64,000 bases of DNA, from assembly GCA_015179025.1 (NCBI GenBank), contig WHUX01000054.1:1-64000 (forward strand). Reading direction: 5' to 3'. Within the stretch, counting starts at the first letter, position 1; each line of letters opens with the position of its first letter. The stretch comes from Terfezia claveryi. Lineage: Eukaryota > Ascomycota > Pezizomycetes > Pezizales > Pezizaceae. Below are positions 30,625 through 42,400 of this stretch, in pieces. Position numbers and translations under genes: made by a program. The notes beneath the pieces were generated by a model. The model was not told where the DNA came from. It saw nothing but the letters and a program-made list of their open reading frames with translations, and ran no database searches.

Positions 30625-30828
30625 TGTACGCAGGTAATAAAGAGGTAACGATAATAAGATATGAATAATAGGACTGCTTGTATTGCTTGCTTGTCTGTTG
30701 TCTATACTGGCTACTACAGGAGGTATATATACGATATCCTTCTTCTTCACATGAGTGCACATGAATGTGTTGAATAGCATATGTTATCACATGTATGCGT
30801 GTATGCGCGTCACCGAGTATATCTAACA
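30625..30828 (-). repeat. Copia LTR (5' end of the element)
   Basis: On the minus strand it starts TGTTAGATATACTCGG and ends CTGCGTACA, so it has the canonical TG...CA ends over 204 bp. It lies directly next to the primer-binding site. The partner LTR was not found in the window. Confidence 0.75.
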
Positions 30829-32390
30829 TGAACTCTAAGAAACCATAATTATAGTGAGCTGCTTGTGCCTGCTCGGATTACCTCAACACCCCAATGTTCC
30901 CGGATTTCTGGCGGACGACAGTGGCTTCGTTACCTTGGGTTGCTCGGTTGTAATCTAGTGGTAACTCCCGCTTCATTCTTTGGTGCTTCTGCTAATCTCG
31001 GTAGCTGCTTCTGTTAAAGAACTCTTAAAATCAGTCACACAGAGAATAAGGGTTTTTTGTTGGAGGGTTCTTGATATTCTTCCCTGATCTTAGTCGGATT
31101 GGTCTCCTCTATGGAGCTGAATATATCTCCCCACAATAAAGCCTGTCATTCTGTGTACATACCATGAACATCCCAAGATCAAGATTGTCAAAAACCTTCG
31201 ACCTTCCTAGTAGCTTGCAGCACCCCAACTTCTATATATAAAAGCCCTGAGAAGATCGCGGATGTGAGTTAGTTCATGGTAACAGAAATACTAGACGGCT
31301 ACCCATATCAAGAAGGATAGAGTTGTCAAAGATTTCCTCATCAGATAGTTTCTTTTTCCACCTGGTTACATGGAACATTAATACTCTGACTCTATTTTTT
31401 CCCTCGCACCCACACTATCTTGACTGCGGTCGTTCATTTATAGCAAATTATATCTACCCCGCTGATACGGTACGTTCTATGAATTCAACGGGAGTGTAGT
31501 CTATGAACTCGACCCGAGTGTAAGTATACTATCGTAGACCGTTAGTACGAGAGGATGAATATGGAATTCATCTTACCGTACAACCTAATTAAAGGCATCA
31601 TCTATATACATCTATAGACGAAAACTGAAAGAGCCTACAGCCGCATGGGAGGCCCCATGATATGTCCCCTTAAAGACCGTTGCCAGATTTTCTTTTGCCG
31701 AAGAAAATCCTTTAATCCTTGCCATCTAATTACCCTCTCTTAAAGTACTCCCTATTCACATCTCTCTAACTACACATTTCAACGACTTAGACGGGAGTTC
31801 TTCTTAAATTCTAATTCCTAGAGTAACTTAAACTAGGTTCTACTTATGTAAGTAGAAAATCTGTTTCTAACAGCTGGGCTCAGGGCTAATGTAGAATAGC
31901 AAACGTGGGGGAGGGGGGAGGGGGGAGGGGAGATGCACAATTCAGGAAAACGATATATATTACACCATATCCTTATTATTTAGTTTCAATTCGGTACTTA
32001 CCTCACTTTCACCACCCATATTTTCATACCAGCCTATCCGACTGGCATTACCATACACTCCACGCGCCCACCGCATACTCCAGAAAGGTAAATCTAGCCA
32101 ATTGAGCAAGCGGAGTAAGCCAGCCGCCATCTATAGCTCATCTCAGCTCAGGGTAGGACCGAGAATCTTCGTTTATAACATCTTAAGTGGCAACAAGCAA
32201 TTCAAAGAAATGACTCCATCTCCCCAATTTGAGAATTGAGATCTTTAATCAGAATTTTCGATGTGCTATGTAACGTAAGAAGATGGGGTAGTATAACGAT
32301 AATGTCATTTTTCCCCATACAAACGCCAGAAATCTTTGACCGCTAACTTCCTCTCCCTCTACCCCACCTGCCCTATATCATCAACCACCC
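30829..32390. other. Intergenic between copia and pus4
   Basis: No supported gene. A short near-duplicate (TCTATGAATTCAACGGGAGT / TCTATGAACTCGACCCGAGT) lies at 31475-31525. A G-rich tract is at 31905-31932. 32130-32390 is the likely 3' untranslated side of the pus4-type gene. Confidence 0.4.
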
Positions 32391-33813
32391 CTAAACCCCC
32401 TCTAAATTACGCGACCCCTTCGTCATCTCACTCTGCTTAAACAATTCCATGGCCCTTGTAAATTTCTCCTCCCACACCGGCTTCGGTTTCTCCTCAACCT
32501 CCTTCTGCCCCTCCTCCTCCCTATCCTCATCACTATCCCCATCCGTATCCTCATCACTATCCTCATCCTTATCCTCATCCCTATCCTCATCCTGATCACC
32601 CTTCTCATCCACTTTCTCTACCTTCTTCCCCTTCCCCTTCTTCCCCTTCTTCTGCTTCTTCCCCTTCTTCCCCTTCTTACCCTTCTCCACATTCTCCACC
32701 TTCTTCCCCGTCTCCTCCCCATCTAACAAATGATATTCCTTCAACTTAACCCCAAAATCCTCCCATTCAATTGTATTCTCTTTTCCCAGCGCAAACGCCG
32801 ACTGCTTCGTTCTCACAAGCGCAACCATATGCGCTGCTGACCCTAGGGCGGAACCGAGATCGTGGATAAATGAGCGGACGTAGAAGCCTGATGAGACGGC
32901 CATACGGAACCTCAGAATGGGGGGCGTCCCGTCACCTACTGTGGAGGCGTCGACTACAGCGGGGGTGCTTTCTGTTTGAAACGTTGTTTTACCCGCGCCA
33001 TCTTCATCAACCTTAACTCTCTTCGCCTCCGGTCCCTCCACCTTCGTGGCAAACTTCTCCGCAAGGCTCCTAATATTCTCATCCGCCTCTTCCCCCGGTA
33101 GTCGCCAGTCATGCTTCGTCTCGAAGTCCAACAAATCCAAGGTAGAAACCTGCATTTTCCTCGCCTCAATCTCTTTCGGTAGCTCCTCCCCGCTCCGGGC
33201 ATACTCATACAGTCTCTTCCCATTCATATTCAACGCGGAATAAATTGGCGGGACCTGCATAATTTCTCCCCTAAACGATTTCAACTTCTCCTCGACCATC
33301 TCCCTTGTAACATGCCTCCACTCCGCTCTCTTCGTGACTTTCCCGAACCGGTCATATGTATCCGTTGCGGCACCTAGGATGGCGGTGGCGAGGTACTCCT
33401 TCTCTCCTCCCAACAAGGTAGAAAGGTTTTTAGTCCCAGAGCCGACACCGATTACGAGCACGCCTGTTGCCATGGGGTCTAGTGTCCCGCCATGGCCGAG
33501 CTTGACTTGGACCCTACTCTTTTTGGCGTACGAGCGTTTTTTCTTTTGATTGTTGGCTGCCTTTTGGCGTTTGGCGCGTTCGGCAAAAAGCCAGTCCTTG
33601 AAGAGGGGGGATCTCCTGAAGACGTATTGCAGTTTGCGGAGGACTTCAGCGGAGGAGATGCCGGTGGGTTTATTGACGGCTGGTAGGGTGTTAGTGAGTA
33701 GATGGTGGTAATGGGGTGGGGGGCTCACCAAAGAGACCCTCGACATTAGGGCCGGAGCTCAAGGAGCTAGTCGCCATTCTCTTGAGGCCCCCAGTGAAGA
33801 AGGACTTAAACAT
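32391..33813 (-). CDS. PUS4: tRNA pseudouridine-55 synthase (TruB/Pus4 family)
   Basis: Exon 1 is 33813-33729 and exon 2 is 33679-32391, joined over a 49-nt intron (GTGAGC...CCAG), giving 457 residues. The product has the TruB fold core: AVNKPTGISS, GHGGTLDPMATGVLVIG with catalytic Asp96, EKEYLATAILGAATDTYDRF, VPPIYSALNMNGKRLYEYAR and SGFYVRSFIHDLG. The family isomerises U55 in the T loop of tRNA. ATG 33813 gives an N-terminus MFKSFFTGGLKR, suited to mitochondrial import; ATG 33777 in the same frame would give 445 residues. The C-terminus has a long Lys/Gly run and an Asp/Glu-rich DEDxDED repeat before a final helix, an extension not seen in bacterial TruB. Confidence 0.92.
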
Positions 33814-36403
33814 GAGAAGCGTCTGGAATGCGGGTCCGCCGAAGAAGTGGAAGGAGCGGATTGATTCTGGGAGAAATTGTTAGGCACTGTTAAGGTGGAG
33901 ACGTGAGGGTAATTAGTAGGTTATACATTAGATTTTTTAAATTTTTTTGCCAAGATAAAAGTGCCTATCTACAGTAGTTACCGTACCTACAATCCCTACC
34001 CAAAAATCTTGGAGAATTATTCTGCAACTTATATCATAGCACAATAAGCATGCCCCCCTACCGGTACGTGAAATGAAAAATAAACTGGTCAAAGAAGGGT
34101 ATCATCCTCAGTTCAATTACTGTGATCGTACAGAATTTTGGTGATCCTTGGTCAATTATCCAAAATTTCCAAAATTGGACAGTTGAGCGAGGAGATATTC
34201 GAAATGCTTCCCGGTCAGATAGGTTCAAGAAAAGTCAGCAAGGAAGATAGAAAGGCTATAGTTTGATGTGTGAAGCATAATAAAAAACGAAATAGAGAGC
34301 AGACCCGGAAAGGCTGCGGTCCTAATAATAGTCATATTTTGGTGGCTACCTTGGACAATTCCAGTATCTCCAAGAAGTTGGACTACACAAGTTGCTATTA
34401 CGCTCAGGCAACACTTGCCTGGCTGGCCTTTAGAGTCACAGCAATAGATCACAGAAGGTTTTAAGAGTCCAATTTGGGTAGTCTTGGAAATTTGAAGCAA
34501 TGAACGCGGCAAGCATATATCTGAGATTTGGGTATTTCGGACATCTGAGGAAAAGCGGGATGCAGCCTGCGTTCATCCAATCTCAAAGGGCAAAAACAGT
34601 TTCTATGATGATTTAGAAATACCTATAATGCTAAACCATGGGAACTTTTGTACTCCTAGTTGGTAATCCAGTCAACTCTCTTGGCTATCATCAGCTGTCT
34701 AAGATGCTTGTCCTCTCCTAAGGCAATGAATGTATACAGCAATAGTAATCACGGAATTCCTTGACTACAACCAACAATCACCCTCCGTAGAGCACAGACC
34801 TCAATTCTATCTAGGATGTATGAATTCACTTTAAAAGGCTCCTTTTTGCAAATTATTTTGCCATTGCTAACAGATCCAGAGGACCAGATACAGTTGTATT
34901 CTAGACTTTCTGAGGCCTTACTTGAAGTCTGGAGACAATTGTAGACTACTTAATGTATTTATGTTGTTGTGAAGTAGCATGCCAGACTGGGTAGCAGCAG
35001 AGGGCTCTGCTTGATACACATTAGGCTTTCATTTCACTTCCAGTTCAGCTTCAATCAGCTTGAGGTTTTGGATTTTCTTTTTTTGGTACCTGTTATCTAG
35101 CTCTTTTTTTTTCCTATTTCAGACCGTAGCGATCGATATATGAGATGTTGTGGGAAGGCCGGCTAGAATTTGTTGCCTTCAAATCCAAACCATTTCTTGA
35201 AGCGAATTCTTCTCCACACGATGTAACTTTTCTACATTATGGAGCGACAGCATCTATAGGCTCGCTGAATCTGTGTTGTGTAGCACTGTAAACGCTTCCA
35301 ATTTCGGCCGCTTTCCTCCATATATGGCTGCTGTGCTGCTGTTAATAACATGAATAGATGCCTCATGAGGACTCTTTTAACCAACATGAGATTGAAACAT
35401 AAAAGGTACCAGTAACCTCATGGACGTACGAAAATGTTGTGAATTCCGCAATCGGCTTCTTCGGAATAGCAATATACTGTACAGTAAGAGCAACAACGTC
35501 CTCGAGACCTCTAGCACCCGCCATGTTTTTCAAGACCTCAGGAGTTACAGCTCACGGCTAATGTAGAGCTTGATCAGCTCACGGTCTAATATAGAGCTTG
35601 AAAGTCACCCATGAGTTTCACAAGAGCAGTTTGAAAGTTGAGATTATGTAATTCTCGCAACTAGAGAACTTCACAACTCCCCGTAGACCCAAACCTGCCG
35701 TGCTACCACCACCAGATAGAAATCCCTTTTTTTTTACTCTTTAATAAACATAAGTAGGTTTTACAATTTATTTTCATTGCCCTAACGTAGCTACTCTACA
35801 GCCGGGTAAGCATGAACCGGGAAGGTCCGAGCACACAGACAGAATTTTGTATAATCCTTAGGCACCCCGTTACCCGGACACTCATCTGATGGAAAGGTGG
35901 GTTGAGAGCAGGGTTCTGGGAATGTAATAATATATCGCTTATCGATGCTTTAGAGTTCTGACACCAGGATTGAAGATCGATCCCGAGGTGCACATGAGTG
36001 GGTACCTATAGTTTTTTCTTTTTATTTTTTATTTTTTATTTTAAAGGGTATAGGATCCTATAGTAGGTGAAAGGGAAATTGAATGGGGATGTGGAGAAGG
36101 GCGGGTATGATCTCTGATATTAAAACTAACCTCCGAGAGGGCGTGCAAGCAGACGCTGCGTGCAAAGAATATCGATGGACAATGCAAAGGCCAAAGACTG
36201 GCGCGGAATGGCTCAGTGGCGTTCTATTAGCCAGTCTCTGGCGTTCCTTTTTCTTTGGAACTGGCTGACCCGGTGCCAGTTGCGAGATTGGTGAGTGGGG
36301 CACCTTGTCCTTCCTTTCCTCGTCGCCTTCTCTCCTGACCATTCTCCCTGTCCTTTGTCCGGTTCTGGTTTTCAAGCTGCAGCTGTGGTCTTTTTCTGCC
36401 CAG
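33814..36403. other. Divergent intergenic region pus4 / heme oxygenase with transposon relic
   Basis: Apart from the decayed Tc1-type transposase at 34173-34660, no gene is supported. 34660-34990 may be the rest of that relic. 35000-36060 is AT-rich without coding signal. A T-rich tract is at 36011-36041. Confidence 0.4.
34173..34660 (+). pseudogene. Tc1/mariner transposase relic
   Basis: Plus frames read SASKEDRKAIV, a stop, then CVKHNKK and REQTRKGCG, like the second helix-turn-helix of Tc1-type transposases. After frame changes comes ISEIWVFRTSEEKRDAACVH then PISKGK, which corresponds to the conserved VxRTxEEKW..C..P..KGKG block before the second catalytic Asp. Stops in every frame show it is dead. 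No TIRs were located. Confidence 0.5.
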
Positions 36404-36476
36404 GTAAGCACCTCAATATATGTTTTGCAGTCCTTACTGATTCCATAATCGTAACCTAATATTCCTTAACGCACAG
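36404..36476 (+). other. Putative 5' UTR intron of the heme oxygenase gene
   Basis: GTAAGC donor at 36404, CTTAAC-type branch site near 36465 and acceptor CACAG ending at 36476, 15 bp before the start codon. Confidence 0.5.
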
Positions 36477-36490
36477 GCAATCCAACCACG

Positions 36491-37609
36491 ATGTCTGCAG
36501 AATCAGCTCCAGCCCATCATGCCGGGAGGCAGCCAGATTTGAATCCGTCAAAGCTCAGTATAGAGATCAATAGTTCTACACGGTACGCATACACCGAAGA
36601 GTACTTTAGCAGGAATGGGGGGATGTTTAGAGTATAGAAAAGTAAAACTGAACAATCGTGGCCGATGAATTTATTATGGGCACACAGAGACGTCCATGAC
36701 AGTATCAACAAGATCATTATGGTCCGTGTGGGTCTCGGCCTCCGGGACGTTCGCAACTTCCGTGAAGGTACCTTGCCCTCCCCACAACAATCATTCTACA
36801 TCTTCTCATACTAACAATCACCCTGCTACAGGCATCCTCTCCTTCTTCTACATCTACAAAACCTTCGAGGAGGAATGGTCACGCCTCCTCACCAACCCCC
36901 CTCTCACCATCTCCGAACGCAAGCTGCACATCCTTCGCACCCTACACACACCCCTTCTCCTGCGTACGGAACCCTTCCTAAAGGACCTATCCTTCTACTT
37001 CTCTCTCCAAACTCCCCAATCAGCCCTCGAGAAATTTTCCACCCCAACTACCCCGGCTCGTATCGCCTACGCAAACCATATTAGAGAGGCAATTAAGGAG
37101 GAACCGTTGGTTATTATCGCTTACGCGCATAATATGTACCTTGCATTATTTGCTGGAGGAAAGATTATCAAAAGTAAGATGTTAAGTCAGGTTAGGTTCT
37201 TTCCCCAGTTGGAGGGGATGACGAGAGAGCAGAGTCAGAGGTTGGGGACAAATATGTTTATGTGGGAGGTGGAGGAGGGTAAGGAAGAGGAGATTGTGAA
37301 GGGGGGTTTTAAGCGGAGGCTGGCGAGTGTGGAGGGGGAGATTGAAGAGAAGGAGAGGAAAGGTGCGTTTCTTTTTCTCATGGAAGGGTGAATGTGTCCT
37401 AACTGAGTGTAGCTATTATTATGGAGTCGAGGGAGATCTTCATTCAGAATGGAAAGTTGATTGAAGAGTTGGATAGGTTGACGAGGGAGCAGGGCTCTGG
37501 AACGTCGGCGGTGGGGTGGCTTGGATGGATATTAATGGCTTTGCTTGCTTATAGGGTTTGCGCGCAGGTGTTTCCGCGGGTCTTGGAGTCGCTGGTGGTG
37601 GTGAAGTAG
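36491..37609 (+). CDS. HMX1: Heme oxygenase-like protein, tail-anchored
   Basis: Four exons (36491-36582, 36688-36767, 36832-37362, 37413-37609), all with GT...AG introns that keep frame, give 299 residues. The N-terminal third has STRDVHDSINKIIMVRVGLG, with His34 as candidate proximal heme ligand, then RNFREGILSFFYIYKTFEEE. LALFAGGKIIKSKM matches the distal-helix glycine region of heme oxygenases. The C-terminus GWLGWILMALLAYRVCAQVF (about 269-288) is a single membrane anchor, as in eukaryotic enzymes on the ER. The family opens heme to biliverdin, CO and iron; whether this copy is catalytic is inferred. A spliced leader intron is likely upstream. Confidence 0.85.
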
Positions 37610-39495
37610 AATCCTTCTTGTGGGTGAGATACCTGTTGTTTGCATTTTATGTTGTATATTTATTAGGCTTTTTTTGCTTCGGGATGCTTTTTGAGTTGGG
37701 AACGCATCGTTTGACGGTTTGTTCTTCTAGTAACATTAGTTGTTTGTTAATGCTTTAAAGATTGGGATTGGTCCTCAAGTCGATCAATCCCACTAGCCTA
37801 GTTTAACAAAAGGGCCTTGTATTATACTGATACCTTCAACAGGCTCGTATATGAGTGAATACGGAGTCTCGATTTATTTTCATCATACAAACCATGATTA
37901 CGCAAGTTATTATTCCTAGTAGGTAATACTACAAAAAACCAAAATGCCAATCCTAAACCAAATATATGCACTGTACATGCACAGCTTCAGGAAGATAATA
38001 GCCGAGCTCGTCCCCATCAAGTCCTACTTCTTCCCCTTCTTCTTCTTCCCTTTCCCTTGGCCTCCCCCAGACCCACCTGCCTGTTGCTATTGCAGTTGCT
38101 ATTGCAGTTGCTATTGCAGTTGCAGTTGCAGTTGCTATTGCAGTTGCAGTTGCTGTTGTTTCTCCCGGGTCCAGGGGTACCTATCCGCGCGGCTGTAGGT
38201 GCAGGCGAACCTATTCTTGGGACATTTGCTGCCGCGACATGTAGTACCACTTGGTTTGGTGTTGTGGTCAGGGCGGTGGTGGGAGAAGGGGGGGATGGTA
38301 AGTGGAGTGGGTTTTCCTTTCTTAGCCAGCCACAGGGCAGTTTTTTTTTGCGCTGAGTGGTACTGTAGGTAGTGGTTATCTGAGTCTGTGATGAGGGCTA
38401 GTGGGAGGTGGGGAACGTGTACAGTTTTAGGGCGGGCTTGGATTAAGAGGAGGATTGGTCGAGAAAGTCTTGGGGTGGGAGAGATGTGCATTTTCTGGAG
38501 GGGTTTTTGAGGTCGTCTGCGAGGAATTGGCGATAGGAGCGGTGTGGAGTGGGTTCTGTGGGGTGCGAGGCGAAAAGGTAAACATTTCTACTAAATGATT
38601 GGCAGGAAGCTTTGGTTGTGACGAAATAACTATTCAGGGTAACGCTGAGCTGGTGGTTGTCCGAAGTATGAGGGTAAAGGGCAACCTTCAAGTTACTGTA
38701 CATATAACCACTGTGATAAGTACCTCCACCTTGGGCACTAACTGCGGGACCTGATTCAAAAAGATCTGCTATTCGAAACCTCCGCTGTTGGTAGTTGTGA
38801 TGAATCTGGCACATAATCAAATAACTCAGGTATAGATGTATGTACGTACATCTGCATATTTTGGTGTCAGTATTGGTCTACTCTCGGAGAATTCTGAATA
38901 TAAATATATGCAGGGGGTCTTTTGTTGGTACGTATGACATCGAATTCACGGAAGAAAAAAAAAATCCAACCAAGCGAAGGCGGGAATCAAACTCTCTCAC
39001 TAAACGCTAACAGTCTGATCTGAAAGCGGTCCTCTACATTGAGGCTTAAAAAATAATATTTCTACATTTGCGGGTATCACCAAAACATGACGGTTCTTTC
39101 TCGTGGAGGATACTCAAGATGCCCCGCAGCCCCAACAAATGCACAATTGACTCATTTAATGGCAAAAAAGGCAAAAAGAAGCTTACTATTGTCTCTATTA
39201 AAAGCTATCTCATCAAGGACGTACGAGGCTAGAGCCTCGATGCTCATTGGGTGCGGAGATGAGCTTCGGTACCCTTTTTTTGCGATAGGTGAAACTCCGT
39301 ATGCTTGGCGCTGAATATCGCTTGTATTTCTTTCACGTGTGTGCACAAGAAATGTCTTTGGCTGGCCATGACTAATAGCCGCCTAAGCGCTGTAGCCTGC
39401 AAGCAGGATGATTAATTAAGCTGCACACCATGTTCCTAGTCTGGCTTGATGTTTACCGTCTGCTAATCCAGCGTACGTCCTGACATGCTAATTCG
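37610..39495. other. Intergenic with coding-like minus frames of unknown status
   Basis: Minus frames at 38017-38820 overlap (ARPKTVHVPHLPLALITDSD and others), and one runs into a hexamer repeat with in-frame stops. A gene here cannot be proved. On the minus strand near 38976-39005, GTTTGATTCCCGCC resembles the 3' T-arm of a tRNA, but a cloverleaf was not found. A TAGTCTGGCTTG motif is at 39437. Confidence 0.3.
38086..38165 (+). repeat. TTGCTATTGCAG / TTGCAG hexamer repeat
   Basis: Tandem GTTGCA and GCTATT hexamers in regular alternation over about 80 bp. On the minus strand they would encode either Asn/Cys/Ser repeats or Gln-rich sequence with TAG stops, depending on frame. Confidence 0.85.
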
Positions 39496-42400
39496 ATGCC
39501 GTCTTCAACAGATGGGCTGGTGGGCTTAGCAAGTATAGGTCAGACATCATCAACCTCCATTCCAGATGTCGTTGATGCAGGTTTGTATAGCAGCTATCGA
39601 GATCAAATCCTAGAGTTTACATGTCTAACGTTTCCGCAAAACAGATCTCCTCACCTCGCTCAATGCCATTCTCGCATCAGTTTCATTACCAAGAATAACG
39701 CATATTCTCGACGCGACTCCGAATTTACTCATTGCACTTTACGAAGCACTGCACCAGAAGCGGATACCCCTGGTGGATCGGACCACGAAGAGTCACACAT
39801 CGTTCAACTCCCGGGTGAAGAATGTCAAATTGCTGATTGGGACTATCGCACACGAAGCAAATATTTCAGCAGAGGGTGCAGCCAGGCTTGGAGAAATCGA
39901 CCCATTGAGAGTATGCCAGAAGGAGGAGGATGCCGTGCGGGAGCTGCTTTGGGCTCTCGTCAAGATAGGAATACTGCATAGAATACAGAGGAACCAGGGA
40001 CTAGCTGAAAATGTCAGCCCAACGAAACCAATTACCCTACAGCGGTCAGTGGGCCCCTCCGGGGTGTTTGTCAAGGGGACACATGTGATCGCTGGAGAAA
40101 GTGGAGATGCACTGAGTGTATTACACAAGAGTTTAGAACGGAGAAAGGAGTTGGCAGGGATGCAGTCAGTTAATCCACGCGCTAGTCACAGCCGTCTAAA
40201 GACTTACAATTGGTTGAAAGACCTCCCCAGCTCTTTCTCGACCTTATCCAATATAAATGACGACAGTACCAAAGATCCCCCCACTGCAGCGCAGCCTGGG
40301 AGGTCGATCCCTGCCCATAAAGCACTGCTCAAAGTCTCTGGACATGTTCTGGTGAACAAATCCATAGGCTGTGCATCAGCCCATTCTGCACAACCAAGCG
40401 CCAGTAATTCCAGAAGCTCCCCACCTAAAGCAGCAAAGCCACAAATCATGCCCGCTCTTCAGAAGCCTACATCTAGAAAATCATCACAGACTCTCAAGCC
40501 TAATTCCTATCCTCACGCCATTTACAAAGCATCATTTGACGAGATGCCCACGGAGTCAGCTGAAATTTCCCCTGTCTCCACAGTATATCTTGAGCATGTG
40601 TCAGCTAGGATAATGGAGATTTCAAATCGGATCTTACCCGTAGCTCAAATTTCACAGTGCCCCGAGAATGCATCGGACCATGTTGTGTCACGAAAGCCTG
40701 TTGCACTATCCCAGGAGCGCCCGAGAACCGTGAATGGGTCTTCAAGGACAGTAAAGAGACTGAAAACAAGCTCCGATATGTCCGTAGAGAAGCAAGACAA
40801 AAATGCTTCTTTTCACGAGCAAAAAACGGACGAAGTCGTCCCAGTTGTGCAAACAACCCTGCGTTCCAATTCCTTCCTTCGAACTTTGGTCCCATTACAC
40901 TTAGAGAATGCATTGGATCACGCACAAGATGCAGGCACGATTGAGTTACAACCAACATCAGATACTCCTTCATCGACTACCCCTTTAATTGAGAAGGGGG
41001 CCAAAGCAGATGAAACAAATCTTCATTCTGAAAACGCTGGGGGTGCTATTTCAACATGCCCAACATCGGAAGCTATCTTGGGAGCGGGGACGCCAGAAGA
41101 ATACGAGGAACATGGCTCTGAAATAGAGCGGGGCTATGATAATGACTTGATGGATGAGACACACGACCCTAAAGATTATATTACTGATGAGGATCAAACG
41201 CCTACTCAACAATCTGGAAGAGATGAAACCGCGGAGGATGCCAGGGAAGACGATGATGGTTTGCGGGTTTGGGAAGATGAAATTGATGACCTCACTGCAG
41301 ACATACAATCATGCGAAGGCTCGCAGCCGGAGGGCCTAAGGTGCTCTGTGACTGAATTAGAGCACCCAGAAGAACATAGCCATGAATCAACAGCGTTGCC
41401 AGAGGCCTCATTCACAACCTCGTTATCTGCAAATGAAGAATCCTTCCAAGCTGATTCGGATGATGAACAGGGTCAGGAATCCATGTCAAGTGAGCACAAG
41501 AACGCATCTAAAGCCGAGCAGGCTCCTACAAATGCAGATGCAGGAGTGAGAATAGCTACCAATAGTCAACAATCAGAACCCCTTCTAATCGACGTGACTC
41601 AGTTGGATATAACAGCCCCTCCTGCTTTGCCATCGGCAGAGGGAAATCTAATAGATCTGTTATCGGACCCTATACCGGTCGGACTATCTCCTATCTTATG
41701 TGCTATTGGCCCAACAAGAACATGGTTGTCATGCCCTAGAGATCTGGGGAGCGAAAGTCGAGATGGAATGATAAAATCACCACCTAGAACGAACGGTTCT
41801 AATGTGCTACTTGACGGGTTTGAGTTTTCTTCGCTTCTTCAAACGACGGTCTTACAAGCAGGTGAAGATTCGGCATGTGCTGCTCCTCTTCTAGAATTGG
41901 AAGCGTCATCGCTTGGTTCATCGAGTGTATCCTCGATTGTAGTACACCAAGGTACACAGACAGAGTCCTCACCGACGAAGAATGCAAGTCATAGAATTAT
42001 TTCCAACAGGAGCCTCCTTTTACCAGGATGCCACAATGAAATGTCTGGGTCCGCTGACAAGAGGGAACTTCGCGAGGTTATCAACAATAGCATGGAGTCT
42101 TCACTTTTACTGGACGATGCTCCAGCGCGAAGTGACCCTGTATGGTCGAGCTATCCTCTTCTCCAGCCGAATGGAAAGAAGTTTTCATTGAGTGATGTAT
42201 TCACATCAACTCCAAAGAAGAATCCACCACGAAAACCTTCAGATCGCTCAATGAATCATGATGAAAATGAGGAAGGTGATGTCGTGGCTAGCAATGTTGT
42301 TGGCAATATCAGTTTATTAGACGTTGATACAGAGCTCGATGAGCTATCTGAGTATCCTACTTCCAGTCGTGGCAGATCTCCTGCACAGAGCCCCTCACCT

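Larger units (their letters stand above)
25600..30828 (-). mobile_element. Ty1/copia retrotransposon, 5' LTR to integrase, with nested insertions
   Basis: Read on the minus strand, in order: LTR (30828-30625), primer-binding site, Gag start (ATG 30586), zinc knuckle, protease-region remnant, gag_pre-integrase and integrase core, ending near 25690. Reverse transcriptase, RNase H and the second LTR are absent, so the 3' half is lost. Two DNA transposons sit inside: a Mutator-like element in the integrase (25926-27675) and a mariner-like element (28144-29577) upstream of the gag_pre-integrase domain. Several frameshifts and stops show that the copia copy is dead. Confidence 0.85.

Noticed and set aside
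30935..31000. Sequence like the 5' half of a tRNA (TTGTAATCTAGTGGTAACTC)
   Set aside because: An A-box-like segment is present, but no B box, T arm or acceptor pairing could be found.
38976..39045. Possible tRNA on the minus strand (GTTTGATTCCCGCC)
   Set aside because: Only a T-loop-like segment is present; stems of the T arm and acceptor do not pair.
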